Assembly: GCF_016820445.1 (NCBI RefSeq)
Contig: NZ_JADHDT010000005.1
Location: 124,001 to 188,000 of the forward strand
Length of the DNA: 64,000 nucleotides
From: Sphingomonas beigongshangi
GTDB lineage: Bacteria; Pseudomonadota; Alphaproteobacteria; Sphingomonadales; Sphingomonadaceae
Direction: 5' to 3'
Part shown: piece after piece, positions 17,554 to 27,526 of the stretch
How positions within the stretch are numbered: position 1 is the first letter of the stretch
How the letters are laid out: each line of letters begins with the position of its first letter
Program-made: the position numbers and the translations under genes
Notes under the pieces: generated by a model
Database searches by the model: none
What the model was told of the DNA's origin: nothing
The model's input: the letters and a program-made list of their open reading frames with translations, nothing else

Positions 17554-18789
17554 TCAATAGCGTTCCAGCCGCACCGGCATGCGGCGATAGCCGTGGACGA
17601 AACAGGCGGCGACGCGCTCCGGCTCGCCGTCGGCGACGACGCGCATGCGGCGTTTCGCCATTTCCTCCAGCAGCACGCCGACCTGCAGCTCGGCGAGGCG
17701 CGCGCCGACGCAGCGGTGGATGCCGTGGCCGAAGGCGAGATGCCGGCGCGCATTGGGACGGTCGACGCGGATCGCGTCGGCGTCCGCGCCGAACACGCTC
17801 TCGTCGCGATTGGCGGAGAGATACCAGAGGACGAGCTTGTCGCCCGCCGCTATCCTCTGCCCCATCAGCTCGGTGTCGCGCGTCGCGGTGCGGCGCATGT
17901 GCGCGAGCGGGGTCTGCCAGCGGATCAGTTCCTGTACCGCATTGGGGATGAGCGCCGGGTCGCCCTCCAGCATCGCGCGCGCGTCGGGATAGAGGCTCAG
18001 GCCATGCGCGACGGCGGACATGGTGTTGCGCGTCGTGTCGTTGCCGCCGACGATCAGCAGGATCAGATTGCCGATGAACTCGTGCGTGTCCATGTGCGCC
18101 ATCGCATCCGAATGGATCATCATCGAGATGAGGTCGGGCGTCTGCGGCTTGCCGACCTTGGCGTTCCAAAGCCCGGTGAAATAGGCGCCGCATTCGTACA
18201 TATGGGCGAGGCGCTGCTTGCGCGTCTCCTCGTTCCTGACGAGTTCGATGTCGCCCGCCCAGTCGGACCAGAAGGTGAGCTTGCGCCGGTCCGCCCAGGG
18301 GAAGTCGAACAGGATCGCCAGCATCTGCGTCGTCAGCTCGATCGCGACATGGTCGACCCAGTCGAACGTCTCGCCCCAAGGCAGAGAATCGAGCACCTCC
18401 CCGGTGCGGCGGCGGATGTCGGCCGACATGCGCACCATCTCCGACGGCGTGAAGGCGGGGGCGACGGTGCGGCGCTGGCCGGTGTGGACCGGGCGGTCGC
18501 GCGCGATGAACATCGGCATGCGCACGGTCTGGTCGGGCGGGATGTCGGCGATGGTGATGCCGCCGGCCTCGGAGGAGTAGAGATCGGGCAGCGACTCGAC
18601 CTCGACGATCGGCTTGTAGGTGGAGATCGACCAATAGGAGCCATAATCGCTGTTGTCGCAGCGATAGACCGGCGCGGTTTCGCGCAACCGGCGGAATGGC
18701 GCGTGCCAGGCGTCGTCGCGATAGAGCGCGGCGCGGCTGACGTCGAGCGGATCGGCCGCGGGCGCGGCCTCCTGCAACTGGGTGGCCAT
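17554..18789 (-). CDS. Cytochrome P450 monooxygenase
   Basis: A 411-residue soluble bacterial P450. The heme ligand is Cys360 in AFGHGIHRCVGARL, the I-helix oxygen-activation motif is GGNDTTRN near 248-255, and an ExxR pair is in QELIRW. Length and motifs fit class I bacterial P450s such as terpene or steroid hydroxylases; the substrate is not predictable. It would need a ferredoxin and reductase, and no ferredoxin gene is adjacent. AGGAGAGG precedes the ATG. It lies 46 bases downstream of an ABC-2 exporter pair in the same direction, with a small tetraloop hairpin (18801-18816) between. Confidence 0.92.
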   Translation of the reverse strand: MATQLQEAAPAADPLDVSRAALYRDDAWHAPFRRLRETAPVYRCDNSDYGSYWSISTYKPIVEVESLPDLYSSEAGGITIADIPPDQTVRMPMFIARDRPVHTGQRRTVAPAFTPSEMVRMSADIRRRTGEVLDSLPWGETFDWVDHVAIELTTQMLAILFDFPWADRRKLTFWSDWAGDIELVRNEETRKQRLAHMYECGAYFTGLWNAKVGKPQTPDLISMMIHSDAMAHMDTHEFIGNLILLIVGGNDTTRNTMSAVAHGLSLYPDARAMLEGDPALIPNAVQELIRWQTPLAHMRRTATRDTELMGQRIAAGDKLVLWYLSANRDESVFGADADAIRVDRPNARRHLAFGHGIHRCVGARLAELQVGVLLEEMAKRRMRVVADGEPERVAACFVHGYRRMPVRLERY

Positions 18790-18835
18790 GGGTCCTCTCC
18801 TGCGTCTTTTGACGCAAGAGATACCCTGTTACCGG

Positions 18836-20083
18836 TTACGTCAAGGGCTCGGCGGCGGGCTTGCGACCGAACCAGCGCGGCTTGGCGCTGCCCGACTGGA
18901 GCACGCCCCGGCGAAACAGGCGCGCGCCGAAGGTGATGAACAGCGAGACCCAGAGCAATTGCCAGGCGATCGCCGCGACATGCGGCCAGAGCGCGGCCTC
19001 CGTCGCGGCCCGACCCGCCATGGCAAAGGGCGAGGACAGCGGGAACAGCCGTGCCGCCCAGCCCATCGCGCCTTCGGGATGCGCGGTGCCCCCCAGCGCG
19101 AGGCCGAGCATCGCCATCTGCACGATGGAGATGGGCAGCGACAGCATCTGGATCTCGCGCGGGGACGAGGCAAGGGCGCCGACGACGAGGAAGGCGGAGC
19201 CGAGCAGCAGATAGGCCATGGTGAAATAGGTGAAGAACAACAGGCCGAAGGTCGGCAGTCCGACCGCGGTCTGCAGCGCGAGCGCGCCGGCGACGTCCGG
19301 CGGCAGGACGCTGCCAAGCTTGGCGACGATCGTCGCCCAGAAGCCGACGAACAGGATGGCAACGCCAAACATGCCGAGCAGCTTGCCGAGAAAGACGCTT
19401 TCTAGCGGGACGGCGGCGGCGAGTACCTCGATCACCTTGTTGTTGCGTTCCTCCGCCATCGTGCCGACGACCTGGCTGGCGAGGAACAGGTTGAGCAGGA
19501 AGACGCCGAAGACGGCGAACGAGGCGGACTGGCGATAGCCGGACGCGCCGGCGCCGCCGCCCGCCCGCGCGACGGGCAGCTTGACGACAGCGACGCGGGG
19601 GAGGCTGCCCCCCAGTTTCGCGGCGGCGAGTGCGTCGCCGGCGAGCACGCCGAGATAGTCGGCGGCGCGCTTGCCGCGTGGACCATAGAGGACGTGCGGC
19701 GCGTCGAGTGGCCCTGCGAGCACGGCGCTCGCCTCGTAATCCTTGGCGGCGAAGAGGCTGCGCGCCTGGTCCAGGCCGCGCCCGTCGGGCGCGACGGTCA
19801 CCAGCGCCGGCGGCTGTTCCTCGTCGCGGCGGAAGACCGCGCGCAGCCGCCCATCGGACTCCTTGAAGGCGCGCATCGCGGGCGGCGGGACGATCGCGAC
19901 GATCCGCGCCTTGTCCGCGCGCGCGTCGGCGACGCTGGCCGCGCCCATGCCGCCGATGGCGCCGAACGACCCCATGATCAGCGGCGCGAACAGGAAGAGC
20001 AGGAAGATCGGCGTGAAGACCGTGGCGGTGAAGTCGCGGCGCGCGATGGTGAGCGCCTGGCGGAGGGTGCGGGCAAGGGTCAT
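18836..20083 (-). CDS. ABC-2 type transporter permease (NatB-like)
   Basis: A 415-residue membrane protein: one N-terminal span (TVFTPIFLLFLFAPLIMGSF), a large extracytoplasmic domain to about residue 180, then five or six spans. The phrase MAEERNNKVIEVLAAAVP is the hallmark of ABC-2 permeases of the NatB type, which export ions, drugs or other small molecules. The ATG overlaps the ATPase stop by ATGA (20080-20083), so the pair is coupled. Substrate unknown. Confidence 0.9.
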   Translation of the reverse strand: MTLARTLRQALTIARRDFTATVFTPIFLLFLFAPLIMGSFGAIGGMGAASVADARADKARIVAIVPPPAMRAFKESDGRLRAVFRRDEEQPPALVTVAPDGRGLDQARSLFAAKDYEASAVLAGPLDAPHVLYGPRGKRAADYLGVLAGDALAAAKLGGSLPRVAVVKLPVARAGGGAGASGYRQSASFAVFGVFLLNLFLASQVVGTMAEERNNKVIEVLAAAVPLESVFLGKLLGMFGVAILFVGFWATIVAKLGSVLPPDVAGALALQTAVGLPTFGLLFFTYFTMAYLLLGSAFLVVGALASSPREIQMLSLPISIVQMAMLGLALGGTAHPEGAMGWAARLFPLSSPFAMAGRAATEAALWPHVAAIAWQLLWVSLFITFGARLFRRGVLQSGSAKPRWFGRKPAAEPLT

Positions 20084-21027
20084 GCGAAGGTTCCCGCGGG
20101 TTCGGCATGGGTGACGTCGCCCGCCGCGCTTTCGCCGACGATGCGGACGAAGGCGTCGTGCAGGCCGGGGCGCTCGATCGACAGGCCGGCGATGCCGTGG
20201 CCGCGTTCGATCAGCGTGACGAGCAGCGGCTCGATGCCGCCCGCGGGCATCTCGAACCGCCAGGCGCGCCCGTCCGTCGTCGCACCGGCCGGCAACAGCG
20301 CGGCAAGGTCGGTGCCGGCGTGGGCGGGCGTGTAGCGCACCTGTTGCGGCAACGTCGCGCGCGCGTCGTCGACCGTGCCTTCGAAGCGGCGCCGGCCGCC
20401 GGCGATGATCGCCAGCCGGTCGCAGATCCGCTCGGCATGCGCCATGATATGCGTCGAGAAGAGGATGGTCGCGCCGCGATCGCGCTCCGCGAGGATCAGC
20501 GCCTCGAGCTTTTCCTGGTTGACGGGGTCGAGGCCGGAAAAGGGCTCGTCGAGCACCAGCAGGTCGGGGCGGTGGACGACGCTGCCGAGCAATTGCACGA
20601 GCTGGGCCATGCCCTTCGACAGCTTGCGGATCTTCTGCTCGGTGGCGTGGCCGAGGCCGGCGGCCTCCATCATCTGTTCGGCGCGGGCGCGGCCCGTCTT
20701 CCAGTCGAGTCCGCGCAGCGCGCCCATGAAGGCGATCGCCTCGCGCGCCTTCATCGCGGGGTAGAGGCCGCGTTCCTCGGGCAGATAGCCGATGCGGTCG
20801 CTGACGTCGCGCGGCGCGTCATGGCCGAAGACGGCGCGGCGCCCCTCGTCGGGCTCGATGATGCCGAGCAACGTGCGCAGCGTCGTCGTCTTGCCCGCGC
20901 CATTGGGACCGAGCACACCGTAGATCGCGCCGCGCGGCACCGCGAGGTCGACGCCGTCGACGACGCGCCGCTCGCCGTAGCGCTTCACCAGGCCTTGCGC
21001 GGACACCGCCAGATCGTTGCCGTTCAC
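20080..21027 (-). CDS. ABC transporter ATP-binding protein (NatA-like)
   Basis: A 315-residue ABC ATPase. Walker A GPNGAGKTTT is near residue 40, a Q-loop-equivalent GYLPEERGLY follows, the signature is LSKGMAQ (variant of LSGGQ), then Walker B LLVLDEPFSGLDP and the switch His in FSTHIM. A C-terminal extension of about 80 residues is usual for NatA-type exporters. It forms a coupled pair with the permease. It is divergent from queG across a 57-base gap that must hold both promoters. Confidence 0.92.
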   Translation of the reverse strand: MNGNDLAVSAQGLVKRYGERRVVDGVDLAVPRGAIYGVLGPNGAGKTTTLRTLLGIIEPDEGRRAVFGHDAPRDVSDRIGYLPEERGLYPAMKAREAIAFMGALRGLDWKTGRARAEQMMEAAGLGHATEQKIRKLSKGMAQLVQLLGSVVHRPDLLVLDEPFSGLDPVNQEKLEALILAERDRGATILFSTHIMAHAERICDRLAIIAGGRRRFEGTVDDARATLPQQVRYTPAHAGTDLAALLPAGATTDGRAWRFEMPAGGIEPLLVTLIERGHGIAGLSIERPGLHDAFVRIVGESAAGDVTHAEPAGTFA

Positions 21028-21084
21028 CCTGCCCCCGATTCATCGCACCTTCGACGCGGCGCCGGTATGTGGTAGCGGGCGCGC

Positions 21085-22152
21085 GTGCCGCAGGACAAGC
21101 TGGAAGATCGGATCAAGGCCAAGGCGGCGGAATTGGGGTTCGTCGCCTGCGGCATCACGCGCGCCGATGCCGCGCCGCGATCCGCCGAGCGGCTGCGCCA
21201 GTGGCTGGCCGAGGGGCGGAATGGCGACATGATCTGGATGGCGGAGCGCGCCCATCATCGCGAGGCACCGGCGGGGCTGTGGCCCGCGGTGCGCAGCGTC
21301 ATCTCGCTGGGGATGAGCTATGCCCCCGCCGCCGATCCGCTGCGCCTCGAGGCGGAGGGCGAGGTCGGCCGCATCTCCGTCTACGCGCAGGGTCAGGATT
21401 ACCACGACGTCGTCAAGAAGGCGCTGAAGGCGCTCGGCCGCTGGCTGGCGCAGGAAGGCGCCACCGTCACCGGGCCAGACGGCGCCGCGGAGCCATGCGA
21501 CCTCAAGGTGTTCGTCGACACGGCGCCGGTGATGGAAAAGCCGCTGGCGGAGGCGGCGGGACTGGGCTGGCAGGGGAAGCATACCAATCTGGTCAGCCGC
21601 GAGCATGGCAGCTGGCTGTTCCTGGGGGCGATCTACACGACGCTCGAGCTCGTCCCGGACGGTGCGATGCGGCAGAGCTGCGGTTCGTGCGACGCGTGCC
21701 AGCGAGCCTGCCCGACGGACGCCTTTCCGGCGCCGTTTCGGCTCGATGCGCGGCGCTGCATCTCGTACCTGACGATCGAGCATGCCGGGCCGATCCCCGA
21801 GGAATTCCGCGCCGCGATCGGCAACCGCATCTACGGCTGCGACGACTGCCTGGCGGTGTGCCCGTGGAACAAGTTCGCTGCGAGCGCGGCGGCGAACATG
21901 GCGTTCCAGCCGCGCGCGGAGCTGACCGTGCCCTATTTGGCCGATTTGCTCGCGCTCGACGACGCGGGATTCCGGCAGGTGTTCGCGGGATCGCCGATCA
22001 AGCGGATCGGGCGCAACCGGATGGTGCGCAACGCGGCGATCGCGGCGGGCAACAGCGGTTCGCCGGCGCTGCGGCCGGCGCTGGCCGCGCTGGTGGACGA
22101 TCCGGATGCGGTGGTGGCGGAGGCGGCGCGATGGGCGCTGACGCGGCTGTAG
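21085..22152 (+). CDS. queG: Epoxyqueuosine reductase
   Basis: A 355-residue cobalamin-dependent enzyme that makes the last step of queuosine synthesis in tRNA. Two 4Fe-4S clusters are shown by [12 protein letters not shown] and [11 protein letters not shown]. Other family blocks are [11 protein letters not shown] and [13 protein letters not shown]-terminal HEAT-like repeat ([17 protein letters not shown]) is normal for QueG. Start GTG at 21085. The next gene begins 22 bases before this stop. Confidence 0.93.
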   Translation: MPQDKLEDRIKAKAAELGFVACGITRADAAPRSAERLRQWLAEGRNGDMIWMAERAHHREAPAGLWPAVRSVISLGMSYAPAADPLRLEAEGEVGRISVYAQGQDYHDVVKKALKALGRWLAQEGATVTGPDGAAEPCDLKVFVDTAPVMEKPLAEAAGLGWQGKHTNLVSREHGSWLFLGAIYTTLELVPDGAMRQSCGSCDACQRACPTDAFPAPFRLDARRCISYLTIEHAGPIPEEFRAAIGNRIYGCDDCLAVCPWNKFAASAAANMAFQPRAELTVPYLADLLALDDAGFRQVFAGSPIKRIGRNRMVRNAAIAAGNSGSPALRPALAALVDDPDAVVAEAARWALTRL

Positions 22153-23048
22153 CGATCGATCGGCGGCGCCATCCGGCGGGGATGACGTTCGCGCCGTGGA
22201 TCGCGGCTGACGGCTGGGCCCTGCGCGCCTTCGACTGGCCGGCGGAGGCGCCGCGCGGGCGGCTGCTGTTCCTGGGCGGACGCGGCGATTTCGCGGAAAA
22301 ATATCTGGAGGCGATGGCGCACTGGCGCGCCGCGGGGTGGAGCATCGCGGGATTCGACTGGCGCGGGCAGGGCGGGTCGGGGCGCCTGCTCGCCGACCCG
22401 CTGGTCAACCACCTCGACAGCTTCGAGCCGCTGCTGGAGGATCTGGCGGCGTTCGTCGATGGCTGGCGACGCGGCGGCGGGCCGCATGTCGCGGTGGCGC
22501 ATTCGATGGGCGGGCACCTGCTGCTGCGGCTGCTGGCCGAACGGGGCGTGCTGCTCGATGCCGCGGTGCTGGCGGCCCCGATGCTGGGGATCCGCGCCGG
22601 TCCGCTCGGCACGCGCGCGATCGCGCTGGCGGCGCGCGGCGCGGTCGCGGCGGGGCAGGGGCAAAGGTGCCTGTGGAAGGGCGATGCCGGGCATGTGCGC
22701 GGCCGGATGACCGCCTGTCCGGACCGGCAGGCGGACAAGGTCTGGTGGAAGGCGACGAACCCCACCATCGCCTCCGGTGCGCCGAGCTGGGGCTGGACGC
22801 TGGCGGCGTGCCAATCGCTGGCGCGCCTGCGCGCCGCGCCGCTGGAAAGGGTCGCGACGCCGCTGCTACTGCTGGTGTCGGCGCGCGATCCGATCGTCAG
22901 CCGGCGCGCGATCCTGCGCACGGCGCGGCGCCTGCCGTGCGCGGAGGTGGCGGTCTATGCCGGGCAGGGGCACGAGCTGCTGCGCGAGGCGGACGCGCGC
23001 CGGCTGGCGGTGATGGCGCGGATCGATCGCTTCCTGGCGGCGCTATAA
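22131..23048 (+). CDS. Alpha/beta hydrolase (monoglyceride lipase/lysophospholipase-like)
   Basis: A 305-residue serine hydrolase. The nucleophile elbow is AHSMGG, the acid is the Asp of SARDPIV and the base is the His of GQGHELL. The N-terminal [20 protein letters not shown] and [11 protein letters not shown] blocks match the lysophospholipase L2/monoglyceride lipase group. I chose ATG 22131 because GGAGG lies eight bases upstream, inside the end of queG; this gives a 22-base overlap. ATG 22182 is an alternative. Substrate unknown. Confidence 0.85.
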   Translation: MGADAAVAIDRRRHPAGMTFAPWIAADGWALRAFDWPAEAPRGRLLFLGGRGDFAEKYLEAMAHWRAAGWSIAGFDWRGQGGSGRLLADPLVNHLDSFEPLLEDLAAFVDGWRRGGGPHVAVAHSMGGHLLLRLLAERGVLLDAAVLAAPMLGIRAGPLGTRAIALAARGAVAAGQGQRCLWKGDAGHVRGRMTACPDRQADKVWWKATNPTIASGAPSWGWTLAACQSLARLRAAPLERVATPLLLLVSARDPIVSRRAILRTARRLPCAEVAVYAGQGHELLREADARRLAVMARIDRFLAAL

Positions 23049-23157
23049 GGCGGGACTGTCGCCGTTGCGTCCTCACTGCCCAAGCGGGCTGCCGGGTCGT
23101 CGCCCGTGCGCCATGTCGCTGCCAGCGCGACGAGGGCGGGGCCGCGAACGGCCGCGC

Positions 23158-23535
23158 CTATTTCCCGCCGTCGCGCCGGGTCAGCGCCGCGACGCAGCTG
23201 GCTCGGTCGATCGTGCTGCCGTCGGGCTCGCGCGCATCGAGATAGGTGACGCGCTGCTCACCGCCCGATCCATTGCCCTCCTTGGGGTAGAGATAGGCGT
23301 CGAGGACGCAGATCGGTCCGGCGAATTGCAGCTTGCGCGCCGGGCCCTCGCGCGTGTCTGCGTCGGGCTGGCCGAACAGGGCGATCAGGCCGGCGGCGTT
23401 CTGGCCGATGACCCGTTCCAGACCGACATTGGTATAGGGGACGACGGCGCGATTGGCGACGGGCGGGGCGACGACGCCCGGCGCGGCGCAGGCGGACAAT
23501 GCGAGCGCCGCCGCGAGTGTGAAGCGAGCCTTCAT
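23158..23535 (-). CDS. Small putative lipoprotein
   Basis: A 125-residue protein with a lipoprotein signal: ALALSAC places the lipidated Cys at residue 16. The mature part contains VIGQNAAGLIALFGQPDADTREG and AGPICVLDAYLYP, which I recognise only as a conserved hypothetical type in related genomes. The ATG overlaps the stop of the EI24 gene (23532-23535), so the two are coupled. Confidence 0.75.
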   Translation of the reverse strand: MKARFTLAAALALSACAAPGVVAPPVANRAVVPYTNVGLERVIGQNAAGLIALFGQPDADTREGPARKLQFAGPICVLDAYLYPKEGNGSGGEQRVTYLDAREPDGSTIDRASCVAALTRRDGGK

Positions 23536-24206
23536 GTCTTTCCCCCGTGGAACAGATGCGTCGCCATCGCCGCACCGACGATCGGCGCGAGCAGGCCGAG
23601 GAGCGGAACCACGAACAGCCCCGTGGCGACAAGCCCCAACAGGAAGCGCGGTACGGCGGTGGACCTGCGCCAGCCCCGCATCGTCGCATCGTCCAGGTGC
23701 CGGCTCGCCACCATGTCGCCGAGGTCGCGGCCGAGGAGCCAGGCATTGACCAGGGTGAAGGCGACCACCGGCCCGACCGCGGTGAAGAGCAACGCCAGAT
23801 AGACCGGCACCATCAGCAGGTTGACCAGACAGGCCCGGAGCGCGGAGGCAAGGCCCATCCGCGCGGCGCGGGCGACGCCGACGGGTCGCGCGGCAGCGAA
23901 GGCGGCGGGATAATGACGCGTCTCCACCGCCGCGACGATATCGTCGGCGAACAGGCCGATGATCGCGATCGCGACGACGCGGAACAACAGCCAGCCGGCG
24001 AGCAGGCCGATCGCAATGGCGGCGACGCCGGCAAGGCCGTCGTCATGGCCGCCCGCGAAGCCGGCCAGCCACCGGCGCAGCAGTTCGAACAGGCCGAAGC
24101 CACCGGCGGCGAACACGGCCAGCGTGACCGCGAGCGACTTGGCGAGCACGCGCAGGATCGCGGGGTCGCCGAGCTGGCGCAGCGTGAGCACGAGAGCGCG
24201 GAACAT
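23532..24206 (-). CDS. EI24-domain (CysZ-like) membrane protein
   Basis: A 224-residue polytopic membrane protein with the EI24/CysZ fold: long amphipathic helices and FTAVGPVVAFTLVNAWLLGRD-type text in the second half. CysZ members are sulfate channels; whether this one carries sulfate cannot be told from sequence, and no cys genes are near. The ATG at 24206 (MFRALVLTLRQL) is the natural start; the frame is open 14 codons further. Confidence 0.8.
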   Translation of the reverse strand: MFRALVLTLRQLGDPAILRVLAKSLAVTLAVFAAGGFGLFELLRRWLAGFAGGHDDGLAGVAAIAIGLLAGWLLFRVVAIAIIGLFADDIVAAVETRHYPAAFAAARPVGVARAARMGLASALRACLVNLLMVPVYLALLFTAVGPVVAFTLVNAWLLGRDLGDMVASRHLDDATMRGWRRSTAVPRFLLGLVATGLFVVPLLGLLAPIVGAAMATHLFHGGKT

Positions 24207-24316
24207 CGTCCCTGCGACGTGGCGTGGCGGCGGCCGCGCGTCAAGCAAGGGCTCGCGCGGCGGCGCGAAGGACGGTAGGGAGCCGCTTTATCCCTATTTT
24301 CGGAGCTTCCCCTACC

Positions 24317-25315
24317 TTGACCCAGCCCCGTTTCGAGGTGGTCGCGATCGGCAACGCGATCGTCGACATCCTGGCCCAGGCCGACGATGCCTTCATCGCG
24401 GAGATCGGCGTCGCCAAGGGTTCGATGCAGCTGATGTTCTCGCCCGAGGATGCCGACGCACTCTATGCGAAGATGGGGCCCGGCCGCGAGGTGTCGGGCG
24501 GCTCGGCGGCGAACACCGTCGCCGGCATCGCCGCATTGGGCGGTCGCACCGCCTTCATCGGCCAGGTCGCCGACGACCAGCTGGGCCAGGTCTTCGCGCA
24601 CGACATCCGCGCGGCGGGCGTGCATTTCGACACGGCGGTCCGCCCCGGCCAGCCGACGACCGCGCGCTGCCTGATCTTCGTCACGCCCGACGGGCAGCGG
24701 ACGATGAACACCTATCTGGGGGCGTCGCAGTTCCTGCCCGAGGGCGCGCTGGACCTGTCGATCATCCAGGACGCCGAGATCCTCTACCTGGAAGGCTATC
24801 TATGGGATCCGGAGGAGCCGCGCGCGGCGATGCGCGCCGCGATCGAGGCGGCGCGCGGTGCCGGCCGGCGCGTCGCCTTCACGCTGTCGGACGTGTTCTG
24901 CATCGGCCGGCACGGGGGCGACTTCCGCGCGCTGATCGCCGATGGGCTGATCGACATCCTGTTCGCCAACGAGAACGAGCTGACCGCGCTGGCCGAGGTC
25001 GAGGATTTCGAGGCGGCGGTGGCGAAGATCGCCGCGCAGGTGCCGACGCTGGTGGTGACGCGCGGCGCGCACGGTGCGTGCGCGATCCAGCGCGGGACAC
25101 GCGCCGAGGTGAACGCCGAGCCGATCGACCATGTCGTCGACACGACCGGCGCGGGCGACCTGTTCGCGGCGGGCTTCCTGCACGGCCAGGCGCAGGGCAA
25201 GGGGCTGGAGGAATCGCTGAAGCTCGGCGCGATCTGCGCGGCGGAGATCATCAGCCACTTCGGCGCGCGACCGATGGTCGACATGCAGGCGCTGGTCGCG
25301 TCTAAGCTCGGCTGA
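24317..25315 (+). CDS. PfkB-family sugar/adenosine kinase
   Basis: A 332-residue ribokinase-fold kinase. It starts with RFEVVAIGNAIVDI, has the sugar-site text SGGSAANTVAGIAALGG and the second PfkB signature DTTGAGDLFAAGFL with the catalytic Asp. The overall pattern is closest to adenosine-kinase-like PfkB proteins of alphaproteobacteria, but sugar specificity is not determined. I place the start at TTG 24317, with GGAG 11 bases upstream, because the conserved domain begins three residues later and the next in-frame ATG (24224) would add a non-conserved arginine-rich tail. A strong terminator follows. Confidence 0.88.
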   Translation: MTQPRFEVVAIGNAIVDILAQADDAFIAEIGVAKGSMQLMFSPEDADALYAKMGPGREVSGGSAANTVAGIAALGGRTAFIGQVADDQLGQVFAHDIRAAGVHFDTAVRPGQPTTARCLIFVTPDGQRTMNTYLGASQFLPEGALDLSIIQDAEILYLEGYLWDPEEPRAAMRAAIEAARGAGRRVAFTLSDVFCIGRHGGDFRALIADGLIDILFANENELTALAEVEDFEAAVAKIAAQVPTLVVTRGAHGACAIQRGTRAEVNAEPIDHVVDTTGAGDLFAAGFLHGQAQGKGLEESLKLGAICAAEIISHFGARPMVDMQALVASKLG

Positions 25316-25340
25316 GCCAGCGAACCGCCGACAAAAGGAA

Positions 25341-25373
25341 AGGGCCGGTGGAGCGATCCACCGGCCCTTTTTT
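25341..25373. terminator. Bidirectional intrinsic terminator
   Basis: A perfect 12-bp stem, 25341-25352 (AGGGCCGGTGGA) with 25357-25368, has a GCGA tetraloop and is followed by TTTTT on the plus strand. An A-rich flank on the left gives a T-tract for the leftward permease gene as well. Confidence 0.92.
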
Positions 25374-25393
25374 CATGCCCCGTGTCGGGCCGC

Positions 25394-27013
25394 TCAGTGG
25401 ATCGAGCGCGACGTTTCCGGCTGAATCGACGGATCGTCGACCGTGTCGATGATGCCGCGGCCGACATAGGAGCGGCTGCGGCTGTAGCCGAAATAGATGA
25501 CCAGGCCGATCGCGCCCCAGATCGGCAGGACCAGCTTCGCGGTCAGCGGCAGCGACAGATAGAGGACGACGCAGCCGACGATCGCGAGCGGCGCCACGAC
25601 ATAGACCGCGGGCGTGCGGAACGGCCGCGCGCGGTTGGCATCGGTGCGGCGCAGCACCATCACCGACACCGCCACCATGAAGAAGGCGAAGAGCGTGCCG
25701 GCGTTGGAATAGTCGGCCAGCTTGCCGACCGGCAGGATCGCGGCGGCGACGCCGGCGGCGACCCCGGTCAGCAGCGTCACCACATGCGGCGTGCGGAAGC
25801 GCGGATGGACCGAGGCGAGCTTCGCGGGAAGCAGGCCGTCGCGCGCCATGGTGAAGAAGATGCGTGTCTGGCCGAACATCATCATCAGCACGACCGATGG
25901 CAGCGCCAGCACCGCGGCAAGGCCGACGAGGCGGCCGATCATCGGCCAGTTGATCGTGTCGAGGACGTGGACCAGAGCCTCCTTCGAGCAGACCAAGGGT
26001 TCCAGCGTGCCGGCGGCGACGATGGCAGCGCAGCGGCCGGCGATCTCGGGCGTACCCGGTGCGAGCACCTGGCCGGCGAGCGAGGTCACCGGCTGCGCGC
26101 CGATCGCCCCGATCGCGCCCGAGGCGACGAGCAGGTAGAAGATGGTGCAGATCGCGAGGCTGCCGATAAGACCGATCGGTACGTTGCGCTGCGGGTTCTT
26201 GGTCTCTTCGGCAGCGGTCGAGACCGCGTCGAAGCCGACATAGGCGAAGAAGATCGAGGCGGCGGCGCCGAGCACGCCAAGGCCCGAGGAGTTGAACGGA
26301 TTGCCCACGCCGGTCGGCAGGAACGGGTGGAAGTTCTCCGCCTTGGCGACCGGCAGGGTGAGCAGGACGAAGGCGGTGAGCGCGGCGATCTTGATCGCGA
26401 CGAGGATCGCGTTGACGCGTGCGCTTTCGGTGGTGCCGATGATCAGCAGCCAGGTGACGATCGCGACGACGAAGATGGCGGGCACGTTGACCCAGCCGCC
26501 CGTCGCCATCGCCTGCGTCAGATCGGCGCTGGGCGTGGCGCCGAGCGCCAGATACATGTGCGCCATCAGCGCGTCGGCGTTGCTGATCGCGGCGGGCACG
26601 TGGAAGCCGATGCCGTTGAGCAGCCCGACCGCATGGTTCGACCAGCCGACCGCGACGGCGCTGGCGCCGACCGCATATTCGAGGATCAGCGCCCAGCCGA
26701 CCATCCACGCCAGGATCTCGCCCGTCACCGCATAGGTGTAGGTATAGGCGGAGCCCGACACGGGCACCATCGAGGCGAGCTCCGAATAGCAGAGCGCCGC
26801 GACGGCGCAGATGAAGCCGGCGACGACGAAGCTGAGCAGCATGCCCGGCCCGGCCTTTTGCGCGGCTTCGGAGGTGAGGACGAAGATGCCGGTGCCGATG
26901 ACGGCGCCGATGCCCAGCATGGTCAGCTGAAAGGCACCGAGCGAGCGGTGCAGGCCCTTCTTCTCGGCGGTGGCAAGGATGGCGTCGAGTGGCTTGACGC
27001 GCCCGAATATCAT
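25394..27013 (-). CDS. APC-family amino-acid permease (cationic amino-acid transporter-like)
   Basis: A 539-residue polytopic permease with GIGAVIGTGIFVLTSEAA in helix 1, CYSELASMVPVSGSAYTYTY, FFAYVGFDAVSTAAEETKNP and about 12-14 hydrophobic segments. It is paralogous to the 465-residue permease at 14227, from which it differs by an inserted loop region and a longer C-terminal part. Substrate unknown. The start is ATG 27013 with a G-rich ribosome site. It shares a bidirectional terminator with the PfkB gene and lies about 125 bases after the HIT gene. Confidence 0.9.
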   Translation of the reverse strand: MIFGRVKPLDAILATAEKKGLHRSLGAFQLTMLGIGAVIGTGIFVLTSEAAQKAGPGMLLSFVVAGFICAVAALCYSELASMVPVSGSAYTYTYAVTGEILAWMVGWALILEYAVGASAVAVGWSNHAVGLLNGIGFHVPAAISNADALMAHMYLALGATPSADLTQAMATGGWVNVPAIFVVAIVTWLLIIGTTESARVNAILVAIKIAALTAFVLLTLPVAKAENFHPFLPTGVGNPFNSSGLGVLGAAASIFFAYVGFDAVSTAAEETKNPQRNVPIGLIGSLAICTIFYLLVASGAIGAIGAQPVTSLAGQVLAPGTPEIAGRCAAIVAAGTLEPLVCSKEALVHVLDTINWPMIGRLVGLAAVLALPSVVLMMMFGQTRIFFTMARDGLLPAKLASVHPRFRTPHVVTLLTGVAAGVAAAILPVGKLADYSNAGTLFAFFMVAVSVMVLRRTDANRARPFRTPAVYVVAPLAIVGCVVLYLSLPLTAKLVLPIWGAIGLVIYFGYSRSRSYVGRGIIDTVDDPSIQPETSRSIH

Positions 27014-27137
27014 GTAAGCGATCCCCCCATCTGCGTTGAGGGCCTTGGCGGCCCCCCGCATGGTGAAGCCGCGAAGCCTAGTCGCAAATGATACGGGTGC
27101 AACAGGATATTGCGCGAGGATAGCCGCGCCGGCGCGA

Positions 27138-27515
27138 TCAGCGCGCCAGCATGGGGCCGAGCGGACGTCCGGCGAAGAGGTGGACGTGGAGGTGCGGCAC
27201 CTCTTGCCCCGCGTCGCGACCGATGTTGGCGAGCAGGCGATAGCCGCTCTCCACGAGGCCAAGCTGGCGCGCGACCGTGCCGACGGCGCGGACGAAGCCG
27301 GCGATCTCCGCCTCGCTGCCGCGCGCGGCAAAGTCGTCCCACGACACATAGGCGCCGCGCGGAATGACCAGCACGTGGGTCGGCGCGTGGGGTGCGATGT
27401 CGTGGAAGGCGACCGCCCATTCGTCCTCGTAGACGCGCCGCGAGCGGATTTCGTCGCGCAGGATCTTCGCGAAGATGTTCTGGTCGTCGTAGGGCAGGGT
27501 GGGATCGATGGGCAT
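27138..27515 (-). CDS. HIT-family nucleotide-binding protein
   Basis: A 125-residue histidine-triad protein. The triad HLHVHLF is at the C-terminal end and the N terminus has NIFAKILRDEIRS and VLVIPRGAY, typical of Hint-type purine nucleoside phosphoramidases. It is the last gene of the his operon, 11 bases after hisE, a common neighbourhood for HIT genes. Confidence 0.92.
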   Translation of the reverse strand: MPIDPTLPYDDQNIFAKILRDEIRSRRVYEDEWAVAFHDIAPHAPTHVLVIPRGAYVSWDDFAARGSEAEIAGFVRAVGTVARQLGLVESGYRLLANIGRDAGQEVPHLHVHLFAGRPLGPMLAR

Positions 27516-27526
27516 GGCGGGCGTCC

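Noticed and set aside
25382..27091. Open frame of 569 codons on the plus strand opposite the amino-acid permease
   Set aside because: Shadow frame with Arg/Asp-rich text; the minus-strand permease has all APC motifs.
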